DNA from: Streptomyces sp. BHT-5-2
GTDB lineage: Bacteria; Actinomycetota; Actinomycetes; Streptomycetales; Streptomycetaceae
Reading direction: 5' to 3'
Assembly: GCF_019774615.1 (NCBI RefSeq)
Contig: NZ_CP081496.1
Location: forward strand, 6,014,001-6,078,000
Length of the DNA stretch: 64,000 nucleotides
The notes below the pieces were generated by a model. It was not told where the DNA came from, did not search any database, and worked only from the letters and a program-made list of their open reading frames with translations. Shown piece by piece: positions 1 to 7,949 of this stretch (position 1 is the stretch's first letter; every line of letters begins with the position of its first letter). The translations under genes and the position numbers were made by a program.

Positions 1-44
1 GCTGAGCCACGGTGGATCCCTTCGTCGGCCGGTTGCTGGGCAAC

Positions 45-1412
45 TTAAGCCAGCGCTTCGCGTGCGCGGCGGACGAGTTCGGCGGCGCCCGGTACTTTGC
101 GTCGCTGGTAGATGGCGAGGGTGGATCGGAGGGAGGTGATGGCCTTGCGGGTGCGGTCGGAGGTCATGCCTTCCATGAGGGTCAGGGCCTGGGACCAGGC
201 GGCGACGGCTTCGTCGGCGCGGGCCTGGGCGGCGAGGCTGTCGCCGAGGTCGGCGTAGGTGAGGACGTGGACGCGCCTGTATTTCTCCGGGTCCCAGCGA
301 ACGAGCGCGTCGCGGTGCTGCTGCTCGGTGCCGATGTGGTCGGCGAGGTCGGTCAGGGTGCGCGCGGTGTGGCTGGCGACGGTGCCGGCGGCCGGGCCGC
401 TGACGCGGGAGTAGCTGGGCTGAGGCCCGTCGTCGCGGAGGAGGGCGTCTTCGGCTGCGAGGAGGGCGCGAGCTGCGGCGGGTTTCTCGCCAATGGCAGC
501 GTAGGCGCGGGCGTGGGTGATGTGGAGGAGGGCTTCGGTCTGGCCGTCGATGCGGCCGAGGCCGCGGGTGAGCGCGGCGGCGGCTAGGTCGACGCAGTGG
601 TGAGGCTGTTTGAGGCTGAGGGCCTGGTGGGCGAGGGCGCGCATCATCCAGGCGGCGTGGCCGTGGGGGTCGGCTTCGCAGGCGAGTTGGTAGCCAACCT
701 GGTAGTAGCGCTGGGCGGCACCTTCCTGACCGAGGTCGTGGTGCTTCCAGCCGGCCAGGTAGGCGAGTTCGGCGACCGCGCTGAAGGCGGCTCGGCGTAA
801 GGCTTCGTTGGGGAAGCGTCCGTGGAGCATGGGGGCTGCGGTGTCGGCGAGGTAGGCGGTGACAGTAGTCAGGCCATGGCCGCCGCCGAGGCGTTCGTCG
901 GCGGCGCTGAAGGCGGTGGTGATCTGGCGGACGACGTCGACGTCCTCCGCACCGACCAGGGCCGTGGCAGTGCGTGCGCGGAGCATGCGGGCGGTGGCTT
1001 CGTGGTCGTAGGCGAGCGGCATGGCGACGCCGGCAGTGGTGAAGGCGGCTACCGCGAGGAAGCGGCGGCGTTCGACGTCGGCGCGGCCAAGGTCGGTGGC
1101 GGCGAGGACGGGATCCGATTCCGTTGGCGCTTCGGCGTCGGCTGGGCGCAGGCCGATCTCGGTTTGGGTGATCGTGCGGCCTGCTCGGCGGGACAGGGCC
1201 TCGGCGAGGTACTGGCCGGTGTGACCGGTGGGCTGGCGGGTGCCGTTCACCCAGTGGGAGACGGCCGACTTGTTGGTCTGGACGATCTCGCCGTTCTCCG
1301 CGGCGACGCGCCGCACGTCCTTGGCCAGGGCCTCGTGGGTGCAGCCGATCGCGTCGATGGTCTCGCGCAGGCGGGAGTTGGGCGCCTTGGGCCGGTCCTT
1401 CTGCGCTGTCAC
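45..1412 (-). CDS. XRE-type regulator with TPR-like C-terminus
   Basis: Predicted DNA-binding regulator of 455 aa. Residues about 12-75 form a Cro/C1-type helix-turn-helix, including TNKSAVSHWVNGTRQPTGH. Residues 115-134 (RRRFLAVAAFTTAGVAMPLA) look like an internal twin-arginine segment, seen in many Streptomyces regulators and probably not an export signal because it follows the HTH. Residues about 150-450 are an Ala-rich helical array with TPR character (AAQRYYQVGYQLACEADPHG). It is transcribed away from the operon starting at 1637 across a 224-bp gap holding inverted repeats, so control of that operon and of itself is the simplest inference. The signal sensed by the TPR part is unknown. 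The start is the ATG giving MTAQKDRPKA. Family assignment is firm; the target is inferred. Confidence 0.85.
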   Translation of the reverse strand: MTAQKDRPKAPNSRLRETIDAIGCTHEALAKDVRRVAAENGEIVQTNKSAVSHWVNGTRQPTGHTGQYLAEALSRRAGRTITQTEIGLRPADAEAPTESDPVLAATDLGRADVERRRFLAVAAFTTAGVAMPLAYDHEATARMLRARTATALVGAEDVDVVRQITTAFSAADERLGGGHGLTTVTAYLADTAAPMLHGRFPNEALRRAAFSAVAELAYLAGWKHHDLGQEGAAQRYYQVGYQLACEADPHGHAAWMMRALAHQALSLKQPHHCVDLAAAALTRGLGRIDGQTEALLHITHARAYAAIGEKPAAARALLAAEDALLRDDGPQPSYSRVSGPAAGTVASHTARTLTDLADHIGTEQQHRDALVRWDPEKYRRVHVLTYADLGDSLAAQARADEAVAAWSQALTLMEGMTSDRTRKAITSLRSTLAIYQRRKVPGAAELVRRAREALA

Positions 1413-1456
1413 GATCGCCTCCGAGTCGGGGCTGTAAACCGCGTATACCGCTTCAA

Positions 1457-1492
1457 CTCCCTCTCACCGTACCCACTGTGCGTGAGGGAGGG
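1457..1492. promoter_or_regulatory. Imperfect inverted repeat between divergent genes
   Basis: CTCCCTCTCAC (1457-1467) is mirrored by GTGAGGGAGGG (1482-1492) with a 14-nt centre. The left arm carries two extra bases, so pairing is imperfect. It lies between the XRE regulator start at 1412 and the operon start at 1637, a plausible operator position. No DNA-binding evidence can be read from sequence alone. Confidence 0.3.
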
Positions 1493-1583
1493 TTCACTCA
1501 TCACCAGCCGCCCGGAACGGCGCGACCGTGATCCACGGCTCCCCCTTGGGCCGGGCGGTTTCCCGAAGTTCCGTACGCCTACA

Positions 1584-1615
1584 CCGGCTTCGGGCACCCC
1601 TGTGCCTGAAACCGG
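1584..1615. promoter_or_regulatory. Hairpin or operator ahead of the 1637 operon
   Basis: CCGGCTTCGGGCAC (1584-1597) and GTGCCTGAAACCGG (1602-1615) pair at 12 of 14 positions around a 4-nt loop, ending 21 nt before the GTG at 1637. It could be an operator for the divergent regulator or a 5'-UTR stem-loop; it is too close to the start to terminate a + strand gene. Confidence 0.4.
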
Positions 1616-1636
1616 CCTAACAGAGACGGAGACACG

Positions 1637-2386
1637 GTGACCACCATCGACACGACGGCCATCACGGTCGAGCTTCCCGAGGCGTTCGACGACCGATGGA
1701 GCCGTCTGCCCGGCATCCAGGTCGACGGCCGGCGCATCACCATCGACCCGACCGAGTACTTCTTCCGCTTCGAGTCCCGCACCTGGCTCGTCGCCGACTG
1801 GGAGCTGGTCAAGTCCCAGCTCCTGACGGTGAACGAGACGACCGAGAGCGCGGTCGAGCAGCTCGCGCTGAACTTCATCAAGGCTCACGGCCAGTCCACG
1901 TCGGACGCCGCCCACGTCCTGGCCACCGCGTACGAGGTATACGCGTATCTGTTCCGGGACGAGCACCTCGCCAGCCTTGGCCTGCCGCAGATCACCACCG
2001 AGCACCTGCGGATGCTATGTGAGGCGGCGACGCTGATGGCGCTGAACAAGGTGGAACTGGACGGGCACATCTCCAACGTCGGTCCGTGCTGGTTCTTCCC
2101 CGCCGCCACCTCGGTCGTCTTCGACCTGGACGAGGAGATGGGCGGGCTGCTCGACGAGGTCTACCACGGCGGCTGGTTCAGCGAGCACCGCCGCATCGAG
2201 TCCATCAAGGCGCACGCGGCCCTCGGCGGCCGGCTGGTGCACGGTTGCCAGTCCGTGCCGGACCAGTCCGGCGGCGTCGTGGCGCCCTACGGTGCGTCGA
2301 TGGCCACCTTCCGCGACGACCTCGCGGCCTTCAAGGCCCGCTGGATCGAGCAGGTCTACGCCCGCCGCGTGAGCCCTGCCGCGTAG
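1637..2386 (+). CDS. Conserved hypothetical protein, first gene of island operon
   Basis: A 249-aa soluble protein that I cannot assign to a family. It is acidic, with no signal peptide or membrane segment. Visible features are an aromatic-rich N-terminus (RITIDPTEYFFRFESRTWL) and a mostly helical body. GTG start at 1637 is preceded by GGAGA. It leads an operon with a phosphotransferase-like protein (80-bp gap), a SAM methyltransferase and a HAD-like protein, suggesting a joint small-molecule or nucleic-acid modification role. Codon use is typical of the host, so this is an ordinary expressed gene and not a shadow. Function unknown. Confidence 0.8.
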   Translation: MTTIDTTAITVELPEAFDDRWSRLPGIQVDGRRITIDPTEYFFRFESRTWLVADWELVKSQLLTVNETTESAVEQLALNFIKAHGQSTSDAAHVLATAYEVYAYLFRDEHLASLGLPQITTEHLRMLCEAATLMALNKVELDGHISNVGPCWFFPAATSVVFDLDEEMGGLLDEVYHGGWFSEHRRIESIKAHAALGGRLVHGCQSVPDQSGGVVAPYGASMATFRDDLAAFKARWIEQVYARRVSPAA

Positions 2387-2466
2387 TCCCCTTCGACCAG
2401 GCTCCGGGGCGGGTCGGCACCACTCGCCCGCCCCGGACGCCTCCAACCCCACACCGGAGCCCCCAC

Positions 2467-3378
2467 ATGGACGCGAACCTCAACGCCGAACTCCTGGACA
2501 ACCTGCTCACCATCGCCGACCGCCCCGCCCCAACGCGCAAGAGGGTGCGTGTGTGGTCCATGTCCGGCGTCGAACGACTGACCTTCCCTGACGGTACCAC
2601 CGCCATCTTCAAGTACGCCAAGAAGCCGTTCGACAACGAGGACCGGGCCCTCCGTCTGGCCCACACTCACGGCATTCCGGTCCCGCAGGTCCATGCCTCT
2701 GCCGTCTTGGGCGGCTGGCTCGGGATGCTGCTGGAAGACCTCGGCCCTGCCATCCGCGAGGCCGACGACCTTGACGGCGCCGCGGCGGCAGTGGTGCTCC
2801 ACCGCACCTCTACGGCTGCCGCGCTGCCCGTCCTCGACCGGGCACGGCTGCGTTCACTGCCGAGCCGTGCCCTGGACCACCTCGATCAACTCCGGAAGGA
2901 GGAACGGTGGCCGGCGGCAGACGACATCGAGGACGCCCTCGATCGGATCGTCCGCGCCGCTGAGGCCCGTTCGGCCGGGGCGGCGGTGGCACCGTTCGGT
3001 TGGGTCCACTCAGAGTTCCACCCCACCAGCCTCCACATCAGCCAGAGCGGCTGGAAACTGCTTGACTTCGCCCGCTCCTTCACCGGCCCCGGACTGCTCG
3101 ACCTCGCCAGCTGGCACGGCACCCTCGACACCCCAGACCCCGTACGCCTGCGCGTCTTCCTGGAGGTGTACGTCACCGAAGGTGGCACTCCCGATGCCCT
3201 CTCTGAGCGTGGTGGGCTCGCCGCCGAGAAGTGGGCGCTGGGCTGGCACCGCATGTGGGCCGTCGAGTGGTTCATGGAGCAAGCCGTCCGCTGGATCAAC
3301 GACCCGGCCACCGACCCCGCATACATCCAGACCGTCCGCCGTCACCTGACCGACGTCCTCCAGCTCCTGGAGATCTAG
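2467..3378 (+). CDS. APH/choline-kinase-fold protein with altered catalytic loop
   Basis: A 303-aa protein with aminoglycoside-phosphotransferase layout: AIFKY (K49, nucleotide-binding Lys position), E59 in NEDRAL, a hinge near GMLLEDLG, and the C-lobe. The catalytic loop reads HSEFHPTS (181-188) where the family norm is H-G-D-x-H-x-x-N, so the catalytic Asp is Glu183 and the metal-binding Asn is Ser188. The later Asp is kept in LLDFA (D200). It may be a slow or altered kinase or a pseudokinase. ATG at 2467 is chosen because it fits the family N-terminus and the preceding frame is a shadow of gene 1637. The methyltransferase ATG follows its stop with zero gap, implying translational coupling. 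Substrate unknown; antibiotic resistance should not be assumed. Confidence 0.85.
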   Translation: MDANLNAELLDNLLTIADRPAPTRKRVRVWSMSGVERLTFPDGTTAIFKYAKKPFDNEDRALRLAHTHGIPVPQVHASAVLGGWLGMLLEDLGPAIREADDLDGAAAAVVLHRTSTAAALPVLDRARLRSLPSRALDHLDQLRKEERWPAADDIEDALDRIVRAAEARSAGAAVAPFGWVHSEFHPTSLHISQSGWKLLDFARSFTGPGLLDLASWHGTLDTPDPVRLRVFLEVYVTEGGTPDALSERGGLAAEKWALGWHRMWAVEWFMEQAVRWINDPATDPAYIQTVRRHLTDVLQLLEI

Positions 3379-4071
3379 ATGCTCGCCCAGGCTTCCCCGT
3401 GGTACGTCCACGCTCTCCAGCGCACCGAGGCCGGCCCCGCCGAACCACTGTCCGTGCCGGCGCGGATGGAGTGGACCACGCGGCCCGGCCGAGGCCCTGG
3501 CGCCGAGATATTCGGCGTGGACCTGGGCGGCAAGCGGGTGCTGGAACTCGGCTGCGGCCCCGGCCACAACGCTGCCTACCTCGCCATTCGCCACGCAGCC
3601 CGAGTCACCGGCGTCGACCTGGTCGGCCTTCAGGTCCGTCGAGCCCGCTCGCATTACGGACGGCTGAGCAACCTGACGTTCGTAGCCGGCCACGCCTTGC
3701 ACTACCTACAGGCATCCGACGAGCGGTTCGACGCGATCTACTCCGTCTTCGGCGCGGTCGGCCTCGTCGCCCCCGAACTCCTGCTACCCGCCATCGCCCA
3801 GCACCTCAAACCGGGCCGCACCCTGGCCTTCTCCACTCCCCACCCCCAGCGCGTCGGCAGACGACCAACCACTGATGACCGGCCCTGCCGCGACTACGTC
3901 ACCCTGCCCGACCGCACCCGGCTCCCGATCGCCCGCTGGGACTTCGACACCGGCCGCTGGGAAAAGCACCTCGACCGCGCGGGCCTCTGGCTCACCTCAG
4001 CCCGGGAGTTCCACGACGCCCGCGCGGGCGGCTGGCCCACCACCTTGCTGATCACCGCACGCAAGCTCTGA
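3379..4071 (+). CDS. Class I SAM-dependent methyltransferase
   Basis: A 230-aa Rossmann-fold methyltransferase. Motif I is VLELGCGPG (about residues 54-62), followed by acidic VTGVDLVG (motif II) and FDAIYSVFGAVG (motif IV region). The C-terminal half (about 145-230) is rich in aromatic and basic residues and probably forms the substrate cap. No catalytic Cys or NPPY/DPPY motif is seen, so a small-molecule or protein O/N-methyltransferase is likelier than a base DNA methyltransferase. The ATG starts immediately after the stop of the kinase-like gene. The substrate may be shared with that protein, but nothing in the sequence identifies it. Confidence 0.9.
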   Translation: MLAQASPWYVHALQRTEAGPAEPLSVPARMEWTTRPGRGPGAEIFGVDLGGKRVLELGCGPGHNAAYLAIRHAARVTGVDLVGLQVRRARSHYGRLSNLTFVAGHALHYLQASDERFDAIYSVFGAVGLVAPELLLPAIAQHLKPGRTLAFSTPHPQRVGRRPTTDDRPCRDYVTLPDRTRLPIARWDFDTGRWEKHLDRAGLWLTSAREFHDARAGGWPTTLLITARKL

Positions 4072-4099
4072 TCTCGCCCGGCTTCCTCTGGAGGAACCG

Positions 4100-4678
4100 A
4101 TGCGCCTGCCCTACTTGCTCCTCGATATCGACGGCGTCCTCATACCGTTCCCCGACGACCACGGGAAGACCCCAACGACCCACGCCCGCCACGACGTCGT
4201 CCCCACCGGCCGCCACGCCGACGATCCGGTCACGGTCTGGCTCAACGCTGCCGACGGCCCCATGCTCATGGACGTGATCCGCAGCGGGCTGGTCTCTCCG
4301 GTCTGGTGCACGAGCTGGCGCCAGGACGCCACCACCCTGATCGGGCCGCTCCTCAGCCTCCCGCCCCTGCCGTACGTCGATCTTCCCCGGCCGCAGATCA
4401 CCACCAGCCACCCCAACGGCTACCTCTGGAAACGTGACCACGTCGATGCCTGGCTGGGCGACGCACCGGCCGTGTGGATCGACGATGACTTCACCAGCCT
4501 CGACCATGCCTGGGCCGCGGAACGCACTGCCCACAGCGCGGCAACCCTTCTTCTACAGCCCGATCCTCGTGTCGGGCTGCAGGCTGAGCACCTGGTCGAG
4601 GCTCTGGAATGGGCCGGGCACTTGCCTGTAACGCCAGCTTGCGGGTCCGGTGCTTCGCACGGAACCGAAGCAGCCTGA
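4100..4678 (+). CDS. HAD-like domain protein
   Basis: A 192-aa protein with a minimal haloacid-dehalogenase core. It opens with LLLDIDGVL (D9 and D11, the nucleophile and acid/base pair). SPVWCTSW supplies the Ser/Thr of motif II, and WIDDDF (about 135) resembles the acidic motif IV. No large cap insert is evident, so the active site is open, as in enzymes acting on macromolecular or nucleotide phosphates. It lies 28 bp after the methyltransferase with an AGGA ribosome site and ends before a perfect hairpin. A phosphatase partner to a kinase-like gene in the same operon is suggestive but unproven. Confidence 0.85.
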   Translation: MRLPYLLLDIDGVLIPFPDDHGKTPTTHARHDVVPTGRHADDPVTVWLNAADGPMLMDVIRSGLVSPVWCTSWRQDATTLIGPLLSLPPLPYVDLPRPQITTSHPNGYLWKRDHVDAWLGDAPAVWIDDDFTSLDHAWAAERTAHSAATLLLQPDPRVGLQAEHLVEALEWAGHLPVTPACGSGASHGTEAA

Positions 4679-4702
4679 CGTAATCACAGGGCAGGGTGCT
4701 GA

Positions 4703-4737
4703 TGGTGCCCTCACCGCGGGGAGCGGTGAGGGCACCA
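4703..4737. terminator. Perfect 15-bp hairpin between convergent genes
   Basis: TGGTGCCCTCACCGC (4703-4717) and its exact reverse complement (4723-4737) enclose a GGGGA loop. It sits between the end of the HAD gene and the 3' end of the relaxase remnant. There is no U-tract on either side, so it may act as a high-GC bidirectional actinobacterial terminator. Confidence 0.7.
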
Positions 4738-4770
4738 GGCTGGATCAGCGGCACCGACGAGTCTGGGGCG

Positions 4771-5790
4771 CTATCGGCGTCGTCCTCGTTCCTCGGGCCT
4801 GATGTTCACCGGTGTGGCCACGGGCTGCGGTGCCTGCGTAGCGCGTGTGGTGTTGAGAGTGCTTGGCGTGCGTGCTGCCTGTGCGCGCTTGTTCGGCTGG
4901 GCGGTGATGCGCCAGTTGAGGACCTCGGCCGGGCGTTCGGCGGAGTCGAGTTCCCGGCGGGCGCTGACTTCGGCCAGCAGGTGGCGGGGGTTGTGGCCGG
5001 CGGATTCGGCGCGTGCCAGGGTCGTGGCAAGGGCGGGCCAGGCAGGGTCGGTGAGGATGCGGTCGGCGTGGTCGGGAACGGCCTGGCGCACGGCGGCCTC
5101 GAAGCGCTGGACGGTCTGGGGACGTGGGGCACGTCGGGCGAGGTCCGCCAGGACGGGCTCGGCGGCCTGCTGGTAGCTGGCTTGCAGGTGGCAGACGGCT
5201 TGTTCGGCTGCGGCGGCCTGCTGCTCGTGGCCGCGTTGCTCGTGCCACTTGGCGGCGGCGCGGGCCACGTGCAGGGCCGCGAAGACCACGGCGATGGCCA
5301 GGCCGCCGGGAAGGTTGGGGGCGTACGCGAGTTCCTTGGCGGCTCGGCGCAGTTCGGTGGCGGCTTGGTGGTCGGCCCGGATCACCGAGCGGCGGGCGCG
5401 GTTGAACGCCTGGGCTGCCGCTTGCAGTTGCTCCTGATGCGGGCCGGGTGTGGCGCGGGCGAGGTTGTGCAGGGTGTCACCGAAGGCTTCCAGGTGCCCT
5501 TGGGCCACGGCATCGTCGCCCGCATCGAGAACCGTGCGAGCCGTGCGCACGGCGGATTCGGTACGGCGCCACGAGTCGGCCGGGTCCGCCACCGGTTGCG
5601 GGCGGTCGGCCACCTCCTGGGTGGGGAGGCGTTCGCACAGGCGATTGAAGGACAGGTCGGGGGCGAGCTTGGAGCCGCCGAAGAAGATGGTGTCACCAGG
5701 GGACGCCAGACTGTAGCCGTCCACTTCGCCGGTCTTGGCGCTGATGCGGGGCAGGTCAACTGGTGGACCGTCACGAAAGTTCGAGGCTAG
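4771..5790 (-). pseudogene. C-terminal fragment of a mobilization relaxase
   Basis: The reading frame resembles the C-terminal half of Streptomyces relaxase/mobilization proteins. It contains the family-like stretch PPVDLPRISAKTGEVDGYSL upstream of the only usable start (GTG at 5724), then GSKLAPDLSFNRLCERL, Ala/Gln-rich helices, and ARRELDSAERPAEVLNWRIT near the end. The N-terminal nuclease part with the catalytic Tyr and His triad is missing. Similarity-bearing codons run to about 5775 and then collide with the 3' end of the nuclease gene at 5787. A 317-aa product could still be made from the GTG, but without a relaxase domain it cannot nick DNA. This is evidence of a former integrative or plasmid element. 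Confidence 0.75.
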
Positions 5791-7949
5791 AGGCCCCTCT
5801 CGATCGAAGTCGCGATGGCGCGAAGGCGCTTCGCCGCCGATCGCGCGTCACCAATCCGGTAGGTCGCATAGCGCGGATCCTGCACGTCCTCAATGCTCCG
5901 CACGATGTCCAGGTCGAGGCGGTCGAAAAGCCTGAACGTGTCGAGCAGTTCGTCGATGTTCGGCGCCAACGGCGACCCGCGCTCGATCAGCGAGACATCG
6001 CGTGCCGAAACGGCCTCCTCTGTCTCCGACTCGGTCTTGAGTCGGGAGATAACGAGGGACAGGATGTCGAGCTCACGCTGCCGCGTGTCGATGAGCCCGG
6101 CAAGCCTGGACAGCCCGTCCGGCGCCTCGAACAACATCCCGACATCCGCCGGCCGCAAGCCGAGGGCCTCGGCGGAGCTGACGACCTGGCCCAACTCGTC
6201 GGCGGTGATGAGCGCCCATTGCTTCCGCTTGGCCATGTTCTTGATCGTGTCGCCGCCGAAGGCTGGGCCGATGATAGCGACGTACTCCGCGGAACGCTTC
6301 TCCTTGTGCGTGTCGATTGCCACGTCGCTCACATTGTTGTGCGTGACCCGACCGGATGACGTCGACTTTCCGTCCACGATCGCGGTCCGCAACGACCCGT
6401 TGCCGTCGTACCACTGCACGAGAATGTCGGTGTCACCGGAACCACTGATGCGCTGGGCGCGGAAGCCCATGTGCCTGAACGCGCTCTCGATGTACGCCTC
6501 GAACGCCGCACCGGGTGCCAAGCCATCGGCGCCTGGGTCGACGGAACTGCGCGTCAGTGATTCCACGATGAGCGAGAGCTTGTCCGGTTCGCACGGCGCG
6601 CACGACGTGCTTTGCGCCAGGTCCGGCGACAGCTCCAGCTCCACGGCGGCCTCCGGCAGGTGCGGTTCGGCAAGGGGGAGTGTCTCGATGAGACGCAGCC
6701 CGGTCGCCGTAGCCTGGACCGACGACCAGGACGTCTCGATGAGCAGGCCCGATTCGACCATGAAGGCCGTGAGCCACCGCACCTTGTCCTTGTTCAAGCC
6801 GTATGTGATGCCTTGCCCGTACACGTCGTTCCTCGGAACATTGGCCTTTGCCGCACGGATCAGCTCGCCGACGAACTTCATGTTCGCGTGAAGGATCCGG
6901 ATGAAGTCGATGTCCGATCCCGACCGCAGCCACGCCTTGGCGGCCGGCGTTGCCGTGAACACCCCGCGGCGGACCTCCAGAAGCAGCCCGGCGGCCCGCA
7001 TGAACGGCAGCATGCTGTCGACGCTGCTGCGCTTCAGGCCGAACCGGTCCGCGATGAAGCCCAGCAGTGCGCCCTTCTCCATCTGGTCCTCTGCGGCCGC
7101 GATGCACGTCCGCAAGTTCTCGATCTTGTTGGGGTCCTCTTTCGGGCTCGGAACCCAGATGTTGTAGGTGTTCCTGGTCTCCTGGGCGCCGTCGTTCGCG
7201 GCCAGGTGCGCGAGGAGTGCGGCGATCTCTTCTGGGGCTTCGGGAATGTCGACCGCTTCATCCGAGTCGTGCATGGCCAGGGCCGAAGGCGTCACGACTT
7301 CCCAGGTGGCGAAGAGCGACCGTCCCTCAGCGGTCGCGCTGTGCTTCCGCTCTCCCAGCCATTCGGTCAGCCCCAGGACTTCGAGCCAGGTCATGCGGAC
7401 ACGGGTGTTGTTGACGCTCGTCCAGTCGAGGTTGTACGACTCAATCAACTGAGCATTGACCTCTTCGACCGTCAGCGGCTCGCGCACGAGGAGCCCGAGC
7501 ACCTCGGCGAACAGCCGGATCCGCTCGGCCATCAACGAGGCGAGACGTGAGCGCGACTCATCCGCGAGCATTTCGGAGCCCTCGGGGGTCAGTTGAAGAA
7601 CTCCTTTTCGATTCTGGACCAACCCCATCGGACGCAGCGCGTACGAGTACTGCCGCCAGGACCTCGACGACTCCACACTCAACAGCTGCGGCCGCGTGTC
7701 GAGATCCGTGGCCTCACCAGCGCCGATCCGGCGAACGAGCTCAAGGGCGAGCCGAAACATCTCGTCCTTCCCGCACTGGAGGTTCGGTACGGATGACGCC
7801 TGCTGCATCCACCTGCTCCGCTGCGCCCCGAGGGTGGGCGCGCTCGGGGCGGTGGCCGGTTGGCTGGTCTCGCTGAAGAGGTCCGGAGTCATTCTGGCGT
7901 GGCCGTTCCGTTCATAGCACTGGGGTGATTCGGCAGAGGCTCCTGCCAT
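5787..7949 (-). CDS. FokI-like endonuclease: winged helices plus PD-(D/E)xK domain
   Basis: A 720-aa protein. The N-terminal 450 residues hold about four winged-helix units, each ending in a wing of the type GLxxx...TxxG (near 109-123, 193-210, 321-338 and 401-418). Residues about 478-590 form a PD-(D/E)xK nuclease core: helix Glu at 484/488, GSGDTDIL (D506/D508), and IVDGKS (D526, K528), followed by EYVAIIGPAFGG and WALITADEL strands. This order matches type IIS enzymes such as FokI. A C-terminal helical tail (600-720) follows. No DNA methyltransferase lies beside it, which is unusual for a classical restriction enzyme. It sits exactly at the broken end of the relaxase fragment. The start is uncertain; M20 (MTPDLFSE) is an alternative. 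Its role is probably defence, by inference. Confidence 0.8.
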   Translation of the reverse strand: MAGASAESPQCYERNGHARMTPDLFSETSQPATAPSAPTLGAQRSRWMQQASSVPNLQCGKDEMFRLALELVRRIGAGEATDLDTRPQLLSVESSRSWRQYSYALRPMGLVQNRKGVLQLTPEGSEMLADESRSRLASLMAERIRLFAEVLGLLVREPLTVEEVNAQLIESYNLDWTSVNNTRVRMTWLEVLGLTEWLGERKHSATAEGRSLFATWEVVTPSALAMHDSDEAVDIPEAPEEIAALLAHLAANDGAQETRNTYNIWVPSPKEDPNKIENLRTCIAAAEDQMEKGALLGFIADRFGLKRSSVDSMLPFMRAAGLLLEVRRGVFTATPAAKAWLRSGSDIDFIRILHANMKFVGELIRAAKANVPRNDVYGQGITYGLNKDKVRWLTAFMVESGLLIETSWSSVQATATGLRLIETLPLAEPHLPEAAVELELSPDLAQSTSCAPCEPDKLSLIVESLTRSSVDPGADGLAPGAAFEAYIESAFRHMGFRAQRISGSGDTDILVQWYDGNGSLRTAIVDGKSTSSGRVTHNNVSDVAIDTHKEKRSAEYVAIIGPAFGGDTIKNMAKRKQWALITADELGQVVSSAEALGLRPADVGMLFEAPDGLSRLAGLIDTRQRELDILSLVISRLKTESETEEAVSARDVSLIERGSPLAPNIDELLDTFRLFDRLDLDIVRSIEDVQDPRYATYRIGDARSAAKRLRAIATSIERGL

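Noticed and set aside
12..1640. Several + strand ORFs (191, 272 aa and others) over the first regulator
   Set aside because: Gly/Val/Glu-biased translations antisense to a gene with clear HTH and TPR features; typical high-GC shadow frames.
5763..7550. + strand ORFs up to 332 aa across the nuclease gene
   Set aside because: They lack family motifs and lie antisense to a continuous 720-codon frame with nuclease and winged-helix signatures.
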